Source of the DNA: an uncultured Eggerthellaceae bacterium
GTDB taxonomy: Bacteria; Actinomycetota; Coriobacteriia; Coriobacteriales; Eggerthellaceae
Assembly (NCBI GenBank): GCA_958454405.1
Contig: CAUEBO010000005.1
Span: 34,561 to 98,560, forward strand
Reading direction: 5' to 3'
Length of the DNA: 64,000 nucleotides
Shown piece by piece: positions 1 through 8,644 of the stretch; positions within the stretch are counted from its first letter, which is position 1, and each line of letters opens with the position of its first letter. The notes beneath the pieces were generated by a model, which was not told the origin of the DNA, searched no databases, and saw only the letters and a program-made list of their open reading frames with translations. The position numbers and the translations under genes were made by a program.

Positions 1-676
1 CGTTGTACTCGTCTTCCAAGACGAGCGCGAACGCGCGCGCTTCGGTGCGGATGTCCACGCCAAGCTCTTGAGCCTGGGGGGTCAACGTCGCGATGGCAGA
101 CGCCCCCTTGCCGCCTTCGTAGAGGGGCTGGCCGCTCCCGTAGTCTTTGATCTGCACCCCATGCTTCCCGAACAGCCAGTCGGCGCAATCGCCTTGCTGG
201 GTGCGCAGCGCGTAAAAAAGCGACGCGTCCACGACGAAATTGCGCTGTATCATATCCGCCTGCACCGCTGCGCGCGCTTCCTCGGGCGACATGTTGAGGA
301 ATCCGCCGCCGCCTTCGGCGAAGTTGGTGTTGCCGCCCAACGCATTCTGCTTCTCGAGCATAACCACCGCGGCATCGGGCGCTTGCTCTTTGGTGAGCAT
401 CGCCGCCGTGAACCCGCCCATGCCCGACCCGATCACGACAACGTCCACATCCTCCGTGGAGTCCGGCTCGACCGGAATGCCGATGCCGTCGGGGTTGGCG
501 TAGCCGGCGCCGATACTCGATGGCACGGCGCTTCCTTCGGCAGCGCCTGCTTCGGAAGATCCCGATGCCTGCGGCGAGCAGGCCGCCAGCATGGACCCCG
601 CCGCCACGGCCGCCCCCGCAACGATGCCCCCTTTCAGAAACGTGCGCCGATCGAATCCCATAGAACCTGTGCTCAT
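1..676 (-). CDS. Tat-exported FAD-dependent reductase (fumarate reductase/flavocytochrome c type), C-terminus beyond window
   Basis: Partial gene: only the first 225 residues are in the window and the rest lies to the left. The start is ATG at 676-674, preceded by AAGGAGGGATT. The N-terminus has a twin-arginine signal (DRRTFLKGG), a hydrophobic stretch, and a lipobox-like LAAC, so the protein is probably exported folded with FAD and perhaps lipid-anchored. A Rossmann FAD-binding motif (VVIGSGMGG) follows near residue 80, then the GGNTNFAEGGGG stretch typical of the fumarate reductase flavoprotein superfamily. It is the first of three such reductases here and lies directly downstream of a membrane LuxR regulator on the same strand, which probably controls it. 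Family members in Eggerthellaceae reduce diverse organic electron acceptors. The substrate cannot be told from sequence. Confidence 0.88.
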   Translation of the reverse strand, partial: MSTGSMGFDRRTFLKGGIVAGAAVAAGSMLAACSPQASGSSEAGAAEGSAVPSSIGAGYANPDGIGIPVEPDSTEDVDVVVIGSGMGGFTAAMLTKEQAPDAAVVMLEKQNALGGNTNFAEGGGGFLNMSPEEARAAVQADMIQRNFVVDASLFYALRTQQGDCADWLFGKHGVQIKDYGSGQPLYEGGKGASAIATLTPQAQELGVDIRTEARAFALVLEDEYN

Positions 677-814
677 GGCGAATCCCTCCTTGTTCGATTG
701 CTTCAGAACCGTGAAAGGATTCTAGGAGCCGCCCCGGCACGCGACAATCGCGAATAAAGTATGAATCGATATTCTTGGTCTGAGCTGGGAGGAAAGCGGG
801 ACCACTCCGGGCGG

Positions 815-2275
815 TCACCCTTTTTTCGCGAGGTCGTTCAGCTTTTCGAGCAGTTCTTCGCGCGACGATACGCCGGCTTTTTTGTAAATGTTGCGAACGT
901 GGGTCTTCACCGTGTTCCCCGAAATGAAGAGCTCTTCGCCGATCTGCTTGTAGGGGATCCTCTGCATCAGCAGCACGGCAATCTCCACCTCGCGCTGGCT
1001 GAACCCGAAATGCTGCGCCCACGCATCGACGTCGCCTTTCGCGCGCTCCTCCCCAGGAACGAGAAGCGTGTCGGACGCAAGGCCCGTCGCGCCCGCAGCG
1101 GCGCGGGCGGATTTCGCGCGCCAATACATGAAGACCGTCAGGATGAGAAGGAGCAGATACATGAGCCCGCTGGAAAACGCATTGGCGAACTGCGCCGGCA
1201 CCAACGAGCCGAGCAGCTGCCCAAGCTGGCTGCTGAAGAACAGCAGCGCCACAAGGAAGGTCACGCGATGGTTTTTGCCATGTGCGGCCAGCACGGCTGC
1301 GAAATACCACATGAGGTTGAAGAAGCAGGCGAACCCGCCGGTGTTGACGGCCGCAGGCGCGCTCGCGTTCACGCCCTGCATCGATATCAGCAGCATGCCC
1401 GTGGCCACCAGAGGCACGACGAACAGCAGGCACTGCTCGAACAGCGACTGCCGGCATTGCAGGAGGAACACGGCGACCAGAAGAAGCGCGCACAGGCAGG
1501 TGCCCAGACACTCCGACATCATGCCCGCCTGCATGCTGGATTCCTCGAGGCCGCCGATGGCGAAAGTGCGGACGAGCCCGTACGCGAACCCCGTCAGCAC
1601 AGCAAGGATCACCAGGGGCTTCACGGTCATGTCGACCCTGGCCGGTTTCGGAACGTCCGAAGAGCTGCGGGAAGACCGCGCATGCAGAGCGTAAAGCACG
1701 GCCGCAACCAAAACGAGCAGCGCATCCGCGACCATTTCCGCGATCGTGGGCAGCTGGGAAAGCACGGCGAACACGCCCACGCCGGCCACGGATTCCACCG
1801 CGCAGGCGAGCGGCATGAAGCGAAAGCCCATGCGAGCATGCAGCTCGCCGTACAGGACCAGCATGAAGCTGTTGCCCACGCCGGACAGCAGCGCGCCAAC
1901 AGCCCCCAGGAGAACGCCCGTCTCCGCGAACGACGGCAGCACGAGCAGCACGAGGGCGAGCGATGCGCAAACGCCGAACGCCACGTAGGAAGAACGGTGC
2001 TCGAAAAAGCTGAAGCGCGGCTTGCGCCACGCGACCAGGGCCATGAAGCCAAGAGCAGCCACGGTGCCCGCGACCGTGAGCACGAACCTGCCGTCGTATC
2101 CGCTCAAAAACGAGTCGAGCGAGGCGATAGAGGCGTTCCACAGCAACAGGTAATGGCTGCCCCACCACGCAATGCTACCGAGCACGAGAAGAAGATTGCC
2201 CTTGAAAGCGGCAAGGGCCTCAGTGCACAGACCCGTCGCCTCGCGAACGAATTTCGATAGAGCGTCCTCTTGCAC
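815..2275 (-). CDS. Membrane-bound LuxR-family transcriptional regulator
   Basis: 486 residues from a GTG start (2275-2273) preceded by AAGGAGG; the longer frame upstream lacks a ribosome site. Residues about 15-400 are a string of hydrophobic segments (around ten to twelve), so most of the protein is a multi-pass membrane sensor domain. Residues 423-486 are a LuxR/GerE winged helix with the recognition segment SGNTVKTHVRNIYKKAG. This architecture is characteristic of Eggerthellaceae regulators that sit beside single reductase genes and induce them when the substrate is present; DadR, which controls dopamine dehydroxylase, is a known example. Here the gene lies 138 bp upstream of the Tat-exported reductase that runs off the left edge, on the same strand, which makes that gene the likely target. 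The ligand is unknown. Confidence 0.9.
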   Translation of the reverse strand: MQEDALSKFVREATGLCTEALAAFKGNLLLVLGSIAWWGSHYLLLWNASIASLDSFLSGYDGRFVLTVAGTVAALGFMALVAWRKPRFSFFEHRSSYVAFGVCASLALVLLVLPSFAETGVLLGAVGALLSGVGNSFMLVLYGELHARMGFRFMPLACAVESVAGVGVFAVLSQLPTIAEMVADALLVLVAAVLYALHARSSRSSSDVPKPARVDMTVKPLVILAVLTGFAYGLVRTFAIGGLEESSMQAGMMSECLGTCLCALLLVAVFLLQCRQSLFEQCLLFVVPLVATGMLLISMQGVNASAPAAVNTGGFACFFNLMWYFAAVLAAHGKNHRVTFLVALLFFSSQLGQLLGSLVPAQFANAFSSGLMYLLLLILTVFMYWRAKSARAAAGATGLASDTLLVPGEERAKGDVDAWAQHFGFSQREVEIAVLLMQRIPYKQIGEELFISGNTVKTHVRNIYKKAGVSSREELLEKLNDLAKKG

Positions 2276-2399
2276 GAAACCTCCTTGCCAGCCCGCTCCT
2301 CCCGCGTCCGTGCGAACGCGACGTCGCGCCGACGCTTTCAAGCGACAGCTCGAGGAGCATCGCACGGCGCCCGGTCCAGCCCGCCCCGGTGCGGCTCAG

Positions 2400-2669
2400 C
2401 TAGATCTTGTACATGTACTGGAAGACGTCCTCGCGCTGGATGATGACCTGCACGCCCAGATCCTCTCCCACGGCCTCGAGCTTTTCCTGGACGGTGTTGA
2501 AGTCGGCGACGCTCGGGTCGAGCGTGGTGAGCATCGTCATCGAGAAGATGTCGTTCAAGATGGTCTGGCTGATGTCGTCGATGTTCGCGCCGCATTCCGC
2601 AAGCGACGACGATACGGCGGCGACGATGCCGCTGCGGTCCTTGCCCAAAACCGAGATAACGCACTTCAT
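2400..2669 (-). CDS. ACT domain-containing protein (UPF0237 family)
   Basis: 89 residues, start ATG at 2669-2667 with AAAGGA upstream. The whole protein is one ACT domain, beginning MKCVISVLGKDRSGIVAAVS, which matches the small single-domain UPF0237 proteins that bind amino acids or other small ligands and often act as metabolic sensors. In many Firmicutes and Actinobacteria this gene sits beside a UPF0210 (PFL-like) protein, but that partner is not next to it here. Upstream, across the parS site, lies folE on the same strand; downstream is a LuxR regulator. The specific ligand and role are unknown. Confidence 0.85.
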   Translation of the reverse strand: MKCVISVLGKDRSGIVAAVSSSLAECGANIDDISQTILNDIFSMTMLTTLDPSVADFNTVQEKLEAVGEDLGVQVIIQREDVFQYMYKI

Positions 2670-2742
2670 ATTCCGAGTCCTTTCCCCAAGTTCGCATCCG
2701 CACTGTGCAGCGCATCCCCCATCATACCTGATCACAAACGGA

Positions 2743-2758
2743 TGTTTCACGTGAAACA
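2743..2758. other. parS chromosome-partition site
   Basis: TGTTTCACGTGAAACA is a perfect 16-bp palindrome identical to the parS consensus bound by ParB/Spo0J. It lies in the intergenic stretch between folE and the ACT-domain gene. parS sites cluster around oriC, so this suggests the left part of the window lies in the origin-proximal part of the chromosome. I noticed no second copy in the window. Confidence 0.9.
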
Positions 2759-2844
2759 CGCGCTCTCACGAATGCCGCACGCCGCTGCGCGCGCAGCCGC
2801 ATTCGCTCCGGCCCATGCACGCCCCGTTCGCAACCAGGCGAGCG

Positions 2845-3414
2845 CTAGTCGCGTCGCGCGAAGATGAGCGACAGCGCCTCGGCGCGCGTGGCCTGGCTGC
2901 GTTCGAACGCGCCGCGCACGGCGCTCGTGGTGGTTTTCGCTCCGGCCTTCTTCACGCCGCGCATGCTCATGCACAGATGCTCCGCCTCCAGCACCACGAT
3001 GACGCCCTGGGGATGCAGCTCGTCGATGAGCGTGTCGGCTATCTGCGAGGTCAGGCGCTCTTGCACCTGCGGGCGCTTCGCGAACACGTCGACGAGGCGC
3101 GCGAGCTTCGACAGCCCGCAGATGCGCCCGTCGGCCGCCGGGATGTAGGCCACGTGCGCCATGCCGAAGAACGGCACCAGGTGATGCTCGCACATGGAGT
3201 AGAACGGGATGTCGCGCACCAGCACCATTTCCTCATGGTGCTCGTCGAACGTCGTCTCGAAGTGCTCGGCCGGGTCCTCCGTCAAGCCCGCGAACACCTC
3301 TTCGTACATCTTCGCCACGCGCTCGGGGGTTTTCAGCAGGCCCTCGCGGTCGGGATCCTCGCCCACGCCCTCGAGTATCAGCCGCACGCCCGCCTCTATT
3401 TTCTCTCTGTCCAT
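2845..3414 (-). CDS. folE: GTP cyclohydrolase I
   Basis: 189 residues, start ATG at 3414-3412 with AGGAAG upstream. The enzyme converts GTP to 7,8-dihydroneopterin triphosphate, the first step of tetrahydrofolate synthesis, as a cytosolic homodecamer. The family zinc and active-site signatures are present: SMCEHHLVPFFG (Cys and His zinc ligands), GLSKLARLVDVFAKRPQVQE, the second zinc cysteine in EHLCMSMRG, and the TTTSAVRGAF stretch. Length and motif order match the type I enzyme of bacteria. No other folate genes are adjacent. A divergent MsrAB gene shares its upstream region, and an extended -10 promoter (TGGTATGAT on the minus strand) lies about 35 bp upstream of the start. Confidence 0.97.
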   Translation of the reverse strand: MDREKIEAGVRLILEGVGEDPDREGLLKTPERVAKMYEEVFAGLTEDPAEHFETTFDEHHEEMVLVRDIPFYSMCEHHLVPFFGMAHVAYIPAADGRICGLSKLARLVDVFAKRPQVQERLTSQIADTLIDELHPQGVIVVLEAEHLCMSMRGVKKAGAKTTTSAVRGAFERSQATRAEALSLIFARRD

Positions 3415-3445
3415 GGCCGTCTTCCTATCGCTGCAATTCGCCAGC

Positions 3446-3454
3446 ATCATACCA
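3446..3454 (-). promoter_or_regulatory. Extended -10 promoter element for folE
   Basis: On the minus strand this reads TGGTATGAT, an extended -10 (TGnTATnnT form), about 32 bp upstream of the folE ATG. No good -35 is visible, as is common for extended -10 promoters. Confidence 0.5.
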
Positions 3455-3478
3455 TGAGCGCGCAAGCGCTGCCGTGCA

Positions 3479-3507
3479 TTGCTGTGTGCATGAATGGTAC
3501 TTTAAAT
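3479..3507 (+). promoter_or_regulatory. Putative promoter of msrAB
   Basis: TTGCTG (3479-3484) and TTAAAT (3502-3507) are separated by exactly 17 bp in the AT-richer part of the folE/msrAB divergent region. The -10 is only a four-of-six match, so the call is tentative. Confidence 0.4.
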
Positions 3508-3584
3508 GTAACAGTTGCGAATACCGTTCGAGGGCCGCGCGGGGCACTACCATGGAAAGCCCTTCCTCGAAAGGAGCGTTCGTC

Positions 3585-4748
3585 GTGAACAAGCATCTTC
3601 TGACCTTCCGCGCCTCCTCGCTCGCGGCCCTGGCAGCAGCGGCGCTCGTCGCGCTGGCGGCCTCCGGCTGCAGCGCCTCCCCCGCCTCGTCAACGTCGGA
3701 CGGCGGATCGTTCTTCAACCTGGGCGATGATTTGAGCTACCGGGAGGCTAAGGAACTCCCCCTTAAAGCCGCAGACGTCGACCCGGACAACCTGAGGGAC
3801 ATCTACTTCGCCGGCGGATGCTTCTGGGGCGTCGACGCCTATTTCTCGCTGGTGCCCGGCGTGGCTGAAACCACATCCGGCTACGCAAACGGCACCACCG
3901 AGAACCCCCGCTACGAGGACGTGTGCCTGGGAAACACCGGATACGCCGAAACGGTGCGCGTGCGCTACGACCCGGACGCCGTGAGCCTTGAAACCCTGGT
4001 TGACCAGTATTTCGGGCTGATCGACCCCGTCAGCGTGAACCGCCAAGGAAACGACGCCGGCACGCAGTACCGCACCGGCGTCTACTACGTGGACGACGCC
4101 GATCTCGCAACGCTGCAAAACGCGTTCTCCCAGGAAGAGGAAGCAGTCGGCCAGCCGCTGGCGGTGGAGCTTGAGCCCCTGAGCACGTTCGCCGAAGCAG
4201 AGGAGTACCACCAGGACTATCTGGACAAGAACCCGGGCGGCTACTGCCACGTCGACTTCTCGGGATTGAAGGCGTTCCTCGACGGCGGCTCGCTGGATCC
4301 GCGCGCCTACCAAAAACCCTCCGACGAGGAGCTGCGCAGCCAGCTGACCGACGAGCAGTACGACGTCACGCAGAACGCGGGCACCGAGCGGGCATATACC
4401 GGAGCGTATTGCGACAACCACGAGCAGGGGCTGTACGTGGATGTCGTCACCGGCGAGCCGCTGTTCTCTTCGGTCGACAAATTCGATTCGGGGACCGGAT
4501 GGCCAAGCTTCACGAAGCCCATCGATCCCGGCGTCATCGTCGAACGTGAAGACGGCAGCTACGGCATGAACCGCACCGAAGTGAGCAGCCGCGTGGGAAG
4601 CTCGCACCTGGGCCACGTGTTCGCCGACGGCCCCGCCGACAAGGGCGGCCTGCGCTACTGCATCAACAGCGATTCGCTCAGGTTCGTGCCCCTCGCGGAC
4701 ATGGACGCCGAAGGATACGGCGACCTCAAACCTCTTGTTGAGGAGTAA
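3585..4748 (+). CDS. msrAB: Secreted lipoprotein peptide-methionine sulfoxide reductase, MsrA-MsrB fusion
   Basis: 387 residues from a GTG start (3585) with AAAGGAG upstream; the ATG at 3552 has no ribosome site. The N-terminus is a lipoprotein signal ending LAASGC, so the enzyme should be anchored outside the membrane. The MsrA domain follows, with its catalytic GCFWG at about residues 79-83, and reduces the S epimer of methionine sulfoxide. From about residue 240 comes the MsrB domain (R epimer) with SGTGWPSF, RVGSSHLGHVF and the catalytic cysteine in RYCINS. The CxxC zinc pairs found in some MsrB proteins are absent. Fused exported MsrAB proteins repair oxidised surface proteins; a thioredoxin-like electron donor is needed but is not encoded nearby. 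The gene is monocistronic. Confidence 0.95.
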   Translation: MNKHLLTFRASSLAALAAAALVALAASGCSASPASSTSDGGSFFNLGDDLSYREAKELPLKAADVDPDNLRDIYFAGGCFWGVDAYFSLVPGVAETTSGYANGTTENPRYEDVCLGNTGYAETVRVRYDPDAVSLETLVDQYFGLIDPVSVNRQGNDAGTQYRTGVYYVDDADLATLQNAFSQEEEAVGQPLAVELEPLSTFAEAEEYHQDYLDKNPGGYCHVDFSGLKAFLDGGSLDPRAYQKPSDEELRSQLTDEQYDVTQNAGTERAYTGAYCDNHEQGLYVDVVTGEPLFSSVDKFDSGTGWPSFTKPIDPGVIVEREDGSYGMNRTEVSSRVGSSHLGHVFADGPADKGGLRYCINSDSLRFVPLADMDAEGYGDLKPLVEE

Positions 4749-4829
4749 CGCCCGCCGAACGCTGCCGCAAGCACCATAACGCGACTTCAACCGCATCGCG
4801 CTTTGCCGCATGCGCGGCCGGGCATCAGG

Positions 4830-4835
4830 TATAAT
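4830..4835 (+). promoter_or_regulatory. -10 element of the LuxR gene at 4866
   Basis: A consensus TATAAT lies 30 bp upstream of the TTG at 4866. Transcription would start near 4842, which excludes the upstream in-frame ATG at 4803 and supports the TTG start. Confidence 0.55.
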
Positions 4836-4865
4836 CTGGGTTCGAACGCAAGGGAAAGAGCGCGG

Positions 4866-6509
4866 TTGGCACACGGGCAAGCCATAGTCACGCGGTACTT
4901 CTCGCACGGAGGAGCGCGCTACATCGGCCTCGGCTTCTACTGGGCATGGCTGTTTCTGACCTTTTACACGTCCGTGCTGCTGCCGGATTCGCCTTCGGCG
5001 GCCGAGCTCGTGCGCGACATCTGGACCTGGGCGGCATGGGCCCATGCCATTTCCCTTCTGGCCTTCGCCCTCTTGGCCCGGCGCCTCCAGCCGCGCGCGC
5101 TGCGGCCATCGTCGATCGTCGCCTCGACCGCATGCACCTGCCTGGGAACCCTGCTCATACCCTTCGGCTACCTGCTCCCCGGCGCATCGCCTTTCACGAC
5201 AGTCGCGCTCGCGACGACCGGGGCCGTGGTCACCGGGATATCGACCGCATGGATCGTGCTGTCGTGGGGCGTGCTGTACAGCAAACGCGGCGCGCGCTTC
5301 TCGCTGTTCGGCATCATCGCCTCGTATCTGCTGGCCGCAGTCATCTACTTCCTCGTGCAGTGCATGGCGCCGCTTGTCGCCATCGCCACCACGGCGCTCT
5401 TGCCGGCCGGCTCGGGACTGCTGCTGCACTCCATCCGCCCTCGGGCCTCTTCGGAGCCCGACGATGCCGCGGGGGAGCCTGCAGGCACCGAGGGCAGCGG
5501 CCGGAGCGCTGCAACCCGATCTTCCATCGAAAGCGCCGAGCCCACCAAAACCCGGCGCTTCGCTCCGCGCGTCATCCTGCCCTTGGCGGCCGTGTTCCTG
5601 TACGCCCTGTGCGGCGAGGTGCTGCGCGGGTTCGCCACCGCGTCCGGAAACCAGGCGAGCCTCGACGTCATGGGCAACCTGTACCTGCTGGGCAGCGCCA
5701 TCGGCCTCGTGGTGATGGGGGTCATCCTGGCGCTCATCCCCGGTTTCACGCGAAAACGGCCCGCCGAGATGCCCGGCATCCGCATCACGCTGCTCATCAT
5801 GGCCGCAGGCTTTCTGGTCACCACGCTGACGAGCACCTCGTTCTTCTTCGCCTACGCCGTGTTCGGAGCCGCCTTCCAGTGCTATCGATCCCTGGTGTGG
5901 ATGTACAGCGCGGACATCGCGGAACGTACCGGGGCGCCGGCGTTCAGCGTGTTCGGCGCCACGCAATGCTGCTCGGCGTTCGCCGTGGTGCTGGGCGTGC
6001 CCATCGCCTCGTCGCTCGGCCAGATCGTGTCCTCGGGCCTTGCGCAATGGACCGCCATCGCCTCGATCGCCGTGTTCCTCATATTCACCACGGCAGTGCT
6101 CGTCATCAATCCGAAGGACCTCGAAACGGCATGGGGGCTCGTCCCGAGTTCCGCATCGAGCGGCAGCGACGGCGGCAGGCGCGAAGCCGACGGCCCTGCC
6201 GCAGGAACCCACCCGGCGAGCACGGAAGCCGCGGCGATCCCGGCCGCAACGATGCGGGAAGACGCGCCCGACGCGCCCCCGGAGAACGCCCTCGCCTTCC
6301 TCACGGAGGAATTCGGGCTCACGACGCGCGAGTACGAAGTGGCCCTGCTGCTTGCCAGGGGGCGCAGCCTGCCCTTCATCCAGGAAGAGCTCCACATCGC
6401 GCAAGGAACTGCCCAAACGCACCTCGTGCACATCTACCGCAAGCTCGACGTCCATTCCCGCCAAGAGTTCCTCGACGTGATAGAAGCCCGAGCCACCGCC
6501 TCCGAATAA
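4866..6509 (+). CDS. Membrane-bound LuxR-family transcriptional regulator
   Basis: 547 residues if translation starts at TTG 4866. This start is chosen because a consensus TATAAT at 4830-4835 would put the transcript start after the only upstream ATG; the purine-rich AAGGGAAAGAG serves as ribosome site. About twelve hydrophobic segments are split by a Ser/Thr/Glu-rich loop around residues 195-235. A low-complexity Ala/Gly/Pro linker (about 430-480) leads to a LuxR/GerE helix-turn-helix at residues 483-547 with GTAQTHLVHIYRKLDVHSR. The gene is followed by a Tat-exported FAD reductase on the same strand, its probable target. It is a paralogue in architecture of the regulators at 815-2275 and 11816-13348. 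The inducer is unknown. Confidence 0.88.
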   Translation: MAHGQAIVTRYFSHGGARYIGLGFYWAWLFLTFYTSVLLPDSPSAAELVRDIWTWAAWAHAISLLAFALLARRLQPRALRPSSIVASTACTCLGTLLIPFGYLLPGASPFTTVALATTGAVVTGISTAWIVLSWGVLYSKRGARFSLFGIIASYLLAAVIYFLVQCMAPLVAIATTALLPAGSGLLLHSIRPRASSEPDDAAGEPAGTEGSGRSAATRSSIESAEPTKTRRFAPRVILPLAAVFLYALCGEVLRGFATASGNQASLDVMGNLYLLGSAIGLVVMGVILALIPGFTRKRPAEMPGIRITLLIMAAGFLVTTLTSTSFFFAYAVFGAAFQCYRSLVWMYSADIAERTGAPAFSVFGATQCCSAFAVVLGVPIASSLGQIVSSGLAQWTAIASIAVFLIFTTAVLVINPKDLETAWGLVPSSASSGSDGGRREADGPAAGTHPASTEAAAIPAATMREDAPDAPPENALAFLTEEFGLTTREYEVALLLARGRSLPFIQEELHIAQGTAQTHLVHIYRKLDVHSRQEFLDVIEARATASE

Positions 6510-6579
6510 CGGGGAACCCCCGCACGGCCCCGTGCAAACGCATCGACTTCTTACCTGATCGCTCGCCTGTTTTGCGAAA

Positions 6580-6598
6580 ATCGTATGGATCATACGAT
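6580..6598. promoter_or_regulatory. Perfect inverted repeat, putative operator of the downstream reductase
   Basis: ATCGTATG-gat-CATACGAT, two perfect 8-bp arms around a 3-bp spacer, lies between the LuxR gene and the Tat reductase gene, 122 bp before the reductase start. There is no following T-run, so an operator is more likely than a terminator. The sequence is unrelated to the inverted repeat near the third reductase. Confidence 0.55.
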
Positions 6599-6719
6599 CA
6601 CGGAATCCTGAAATCGAACGCTTCATCGGACGACGTTTTCCCGTTTTTCCCGCATGATCTTCTCAGCGGCGCCGCTCGCGCCGCTGTCGAAAGCGCACTC
6701 TCATGGGAAGGGGAAGATC

Positions 6720-8363
6720 ATGCGCAAGCAACCAACATGCACCAGGCGATCGTTCATCGGTTTGGGCGGCGTGGCCGCAGCGACCATCGCAGCGGGCTCT
6801 CTGGCGGGATGCGCGTCCGGGTCGACGGCATCCGACGGGGGCCAGGCGTCCGCAGCCGCCGAGGCATCCGACTACAAGGCGGCGCCCGCGCCCATCGCCG
6901 ACAGCGACATCAAGGAGACGGTGGAAGCCGACATCGTCGTCATCGGCGGCGGCGTGTCCGGATCCGTGGCCGCTGCCACGGCGGCCGAGGCGGGCAAGAA
7001 GGTGGTCGTGTTGCAGAAAGCGGAGACGGCGCTTGCGCACGGATCGGGAGCGGCGGCCTGGAATTCGCAGGCGCAGCGAGAATGCGGCGCCGACTTCGAT
7101 CCCTGGGAAGCGGTCACCGAATGGACCCGCCAGGGTGAGAACCGCGCCGACCTGGATCTGCTGAAGACCTGGATATACAACAGCGGTCCCACCATCGACT
7201 GGGCGACCGCGCTCACCAACGACGTCGAAGGCGTCGGCCCCGTCGTCATGACCTACAATCCCGACATGAAATACCCGGATCAGTTCAACCTGTGCTATCC
7301 CACCGTGCACATGTGGGTGGGGCAGATGCAGGCGCTTGCCCAGTGGATGCTCGACTACGCCGAGGAGAACGGCGCCGAGGTTCGCTACAGCACGCCGGCC
7401 GTGCAGCTGGTGCGCGACGAGGACGGCGCCGGACGCGTGAGCGCGGCCATCGCCCAGAATTCGGACGGGTACCTGAAGGTGACCGCGGCCGACGGAATAA
7501 TCCTGGCCGCCGGCGACTACGGCAACAATCCCGACATGCGCGCCGAGTACCTGCCGCACGCCAAAGGCCTGAAGTCCGCCTACACGCGCCCCGACATCAA
7601 CACGGGAGACGGCCAGCTCATGGGCATGTGGGTGGGCGGCTTCATGCAGCTTGCGCCCCATTGCTCCAACATCCACTACGATCCGCCCATCGACGTGCCC
7701 GACATCGGCGGCTCGGGCATCCCGTGGCTGTTCGTCAACAAGAACGGCAAGCGCTTCTGCAACGAGGACATGCAGTACGGCCAGCTGTACTCCCAGGACA
7801 TGAACCAGCCCGACTACATGCACTTCCAGGTGTTCGACGACAACTTCCGCACGGACTGGGAGGACATGGGCTCCGGCATGATGAAGAAGGAACCGCCCGT
7901 CGACATCGTCGCCAGCATCGAAGCGGGCGTGGAGAACGGCGACGTGTTCACCGGCGACACCATCGAGGCCCTGGCCGAGAGCATGGGCGTGCCGGCCGAT
8001 GCGCTGGCCGCCACCGTGGAGCGGTACAACGTGCTGTGCGACGCGGGCTACGACGACGATTACGGCAAGCAGGCGGGCCGCTTGAAGCCCGTTCGCCAGG
8101 CTCCGTTCTACGCCATCGCCCGCAAGCCGGGCGTGCTGTGCACGCTGAATGGCATCGTCACGAACGGCACCTGCCAAGCGCTCGACGCCGACCGCGCGGT
8201 CATCGAAGGCCTCTACGCCGTGGGCAACTGCCAAGGCAACTTCTTCGGCGGGCTGGAGCATCAGATGGTCATCCCCGGCATGAGCCTGGGACGCGCCATG
8301 ACCACCGGCCGGGTGGCCGCCCTCGTGGCAAGCGGCCAGGATATCGCCGAGGGTAGGATCTAG
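6720..8363 (+). CDS. Tat-exported FAD-dependent reductase (fumarate reductase/flavocytochrome c type)
   Basis: 547 residues, start ATG 6720 with GGAAGGGG upstream. The N-terminus reads TRRSFIGLGG, a twin-arginine signal, followed by a lipobox-like LAGC. The FAD motif VVIGGGVSGSVAAATAAEAG is at about residues 75-95, and the flavin-contacting C-terminal segment GGLEHQMVIPGMSLGRA lies near the end. There is no CxxCH haem motif and no FMN-binding domain, so electrons must come from another protein, probably a membrane quinol-linked cytochrome encoded elsewhere. It is clearly paralogous to the protein at 9921-11582; both share the stretch AAGDYGNNP/CAGDYGNNP and NTGDG. It follows a membrane LuxR gene and ends in a strong terminator. 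The substrate is unknown; small unsaturated, hydroxylated or N-oxide acceptors are all possible. Confidence 0.9.
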   Translation: MRKQPTCTRRSFIGLGGVAAATIAAGSLAGCASGSTASDGGQASAAAEASDYKAAPAPIADSDIKETVEADIVVIGGGVSGSVAAATAAEAGKKVVVLQKAETALAHGSGAAAWNSQAQRECGADFDPWEAVTEWTRQGENRADLDLLKTWIYNSGPTIDWATALTNDVEGVGPVVMTYNPDMKYPDQFNLCYPTVHMWVGQMQALAQWMLDYAEENGAEVRYSTPAVQLVRDEDGAGRVSAAIAQNSDGYLKVTAADGIILAAGDYGNNPDMRAEYLPHAKGLKSAYTRPDINTGDGQLMGMWVGGFMQLAPHCSNIHYDPPIDVPDIGGSGIPWLFVNKNGKRFCNEDMQYGQLYSQDMNQPDYMHFQVFDDNFRTDWEDMGSGMMKKEPPVDIVASIEAGVENGDVFTGDTIEALAESMGVPADALAATVERYNVLCDAGYDDDYGKQAGRLKPVRQAPFYAIARKPGVLCTLNGIVTNGTCQALDADRAVIEGLYAVGNCQGNFFGGLEHQMVIPGMSLGRAMTTGRVAALVASGQDIAEGRI

Positions 8364-8417
8364 GAGACGTCCCGCTCGCTCGTCGAACGGCGAAGCCGCA
8401 TGCCCACGCCCCTCCGA

Positions 8418-8454
8418 CAGGCGGGCTGGAGCTCGATTCCAGCCCGCCTGTTTT
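8418..8454 (+). terminator. Rho-independent terminator of the reductase gene
   Basis: A perfect 13-bp GC-rich stem (CAGGCGGGCTGGA / TCCAGCCCGCCTG) with a 7-base loop is followed by TTTT, 55 bp after the stop codon. Confidence 0.92.
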
Positions 8455-8644
8455 CGTGCAAGACACCGGGATCGTTCATCGAAAGGACCATCGATTCGAA
8501 AGGCCGACAGCAACGCATCGGCCGCGCATGCGCGGCCAAGCCGCCGTTGGCATGAACCCGTTCGGAGATCGCGCATGGTCGATCGCCATCGGGCGATACG
8601 CCGCAGCACGCCAATGCTGGTTCTGTGGCGGGTGCGTCCCGATT

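Noticed and set aside
677..814. Operator palindrome upstream of the first reductase
   Set aside because: Only weak 4-5 bp arms (for example GAAT...ATTC near 752-773) were found, no better than chance.
2317..2328. CGCGACGTCGCG palindrome upstream of the first LuxR gene
   Set aside because: Short GC-only palindromes are frequent in this base composition; there is no supporting second site.
4803..4805. ATG as the start of the LuxR gene at 4866
   Set aside because: A consensus -10 box lies downstream of it, so the transcript would not contain it.
3690..6626. A 978-residue minus-strand reading frame opposite msrAB and the LuxR gene
   Set aside because: It lies antisense to two well-supported genes, is rich in Arg/Gly/His without domains, and is a codon-bias shadow. 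The same holds for long antisense frames at 761-2260, 6663-8609, 8625-10277, 10287-11753, 12047-13333, 18794-20680, 37986-40157, 42035-43450, 43803-45548, 57252-59564 and 62027-63925.
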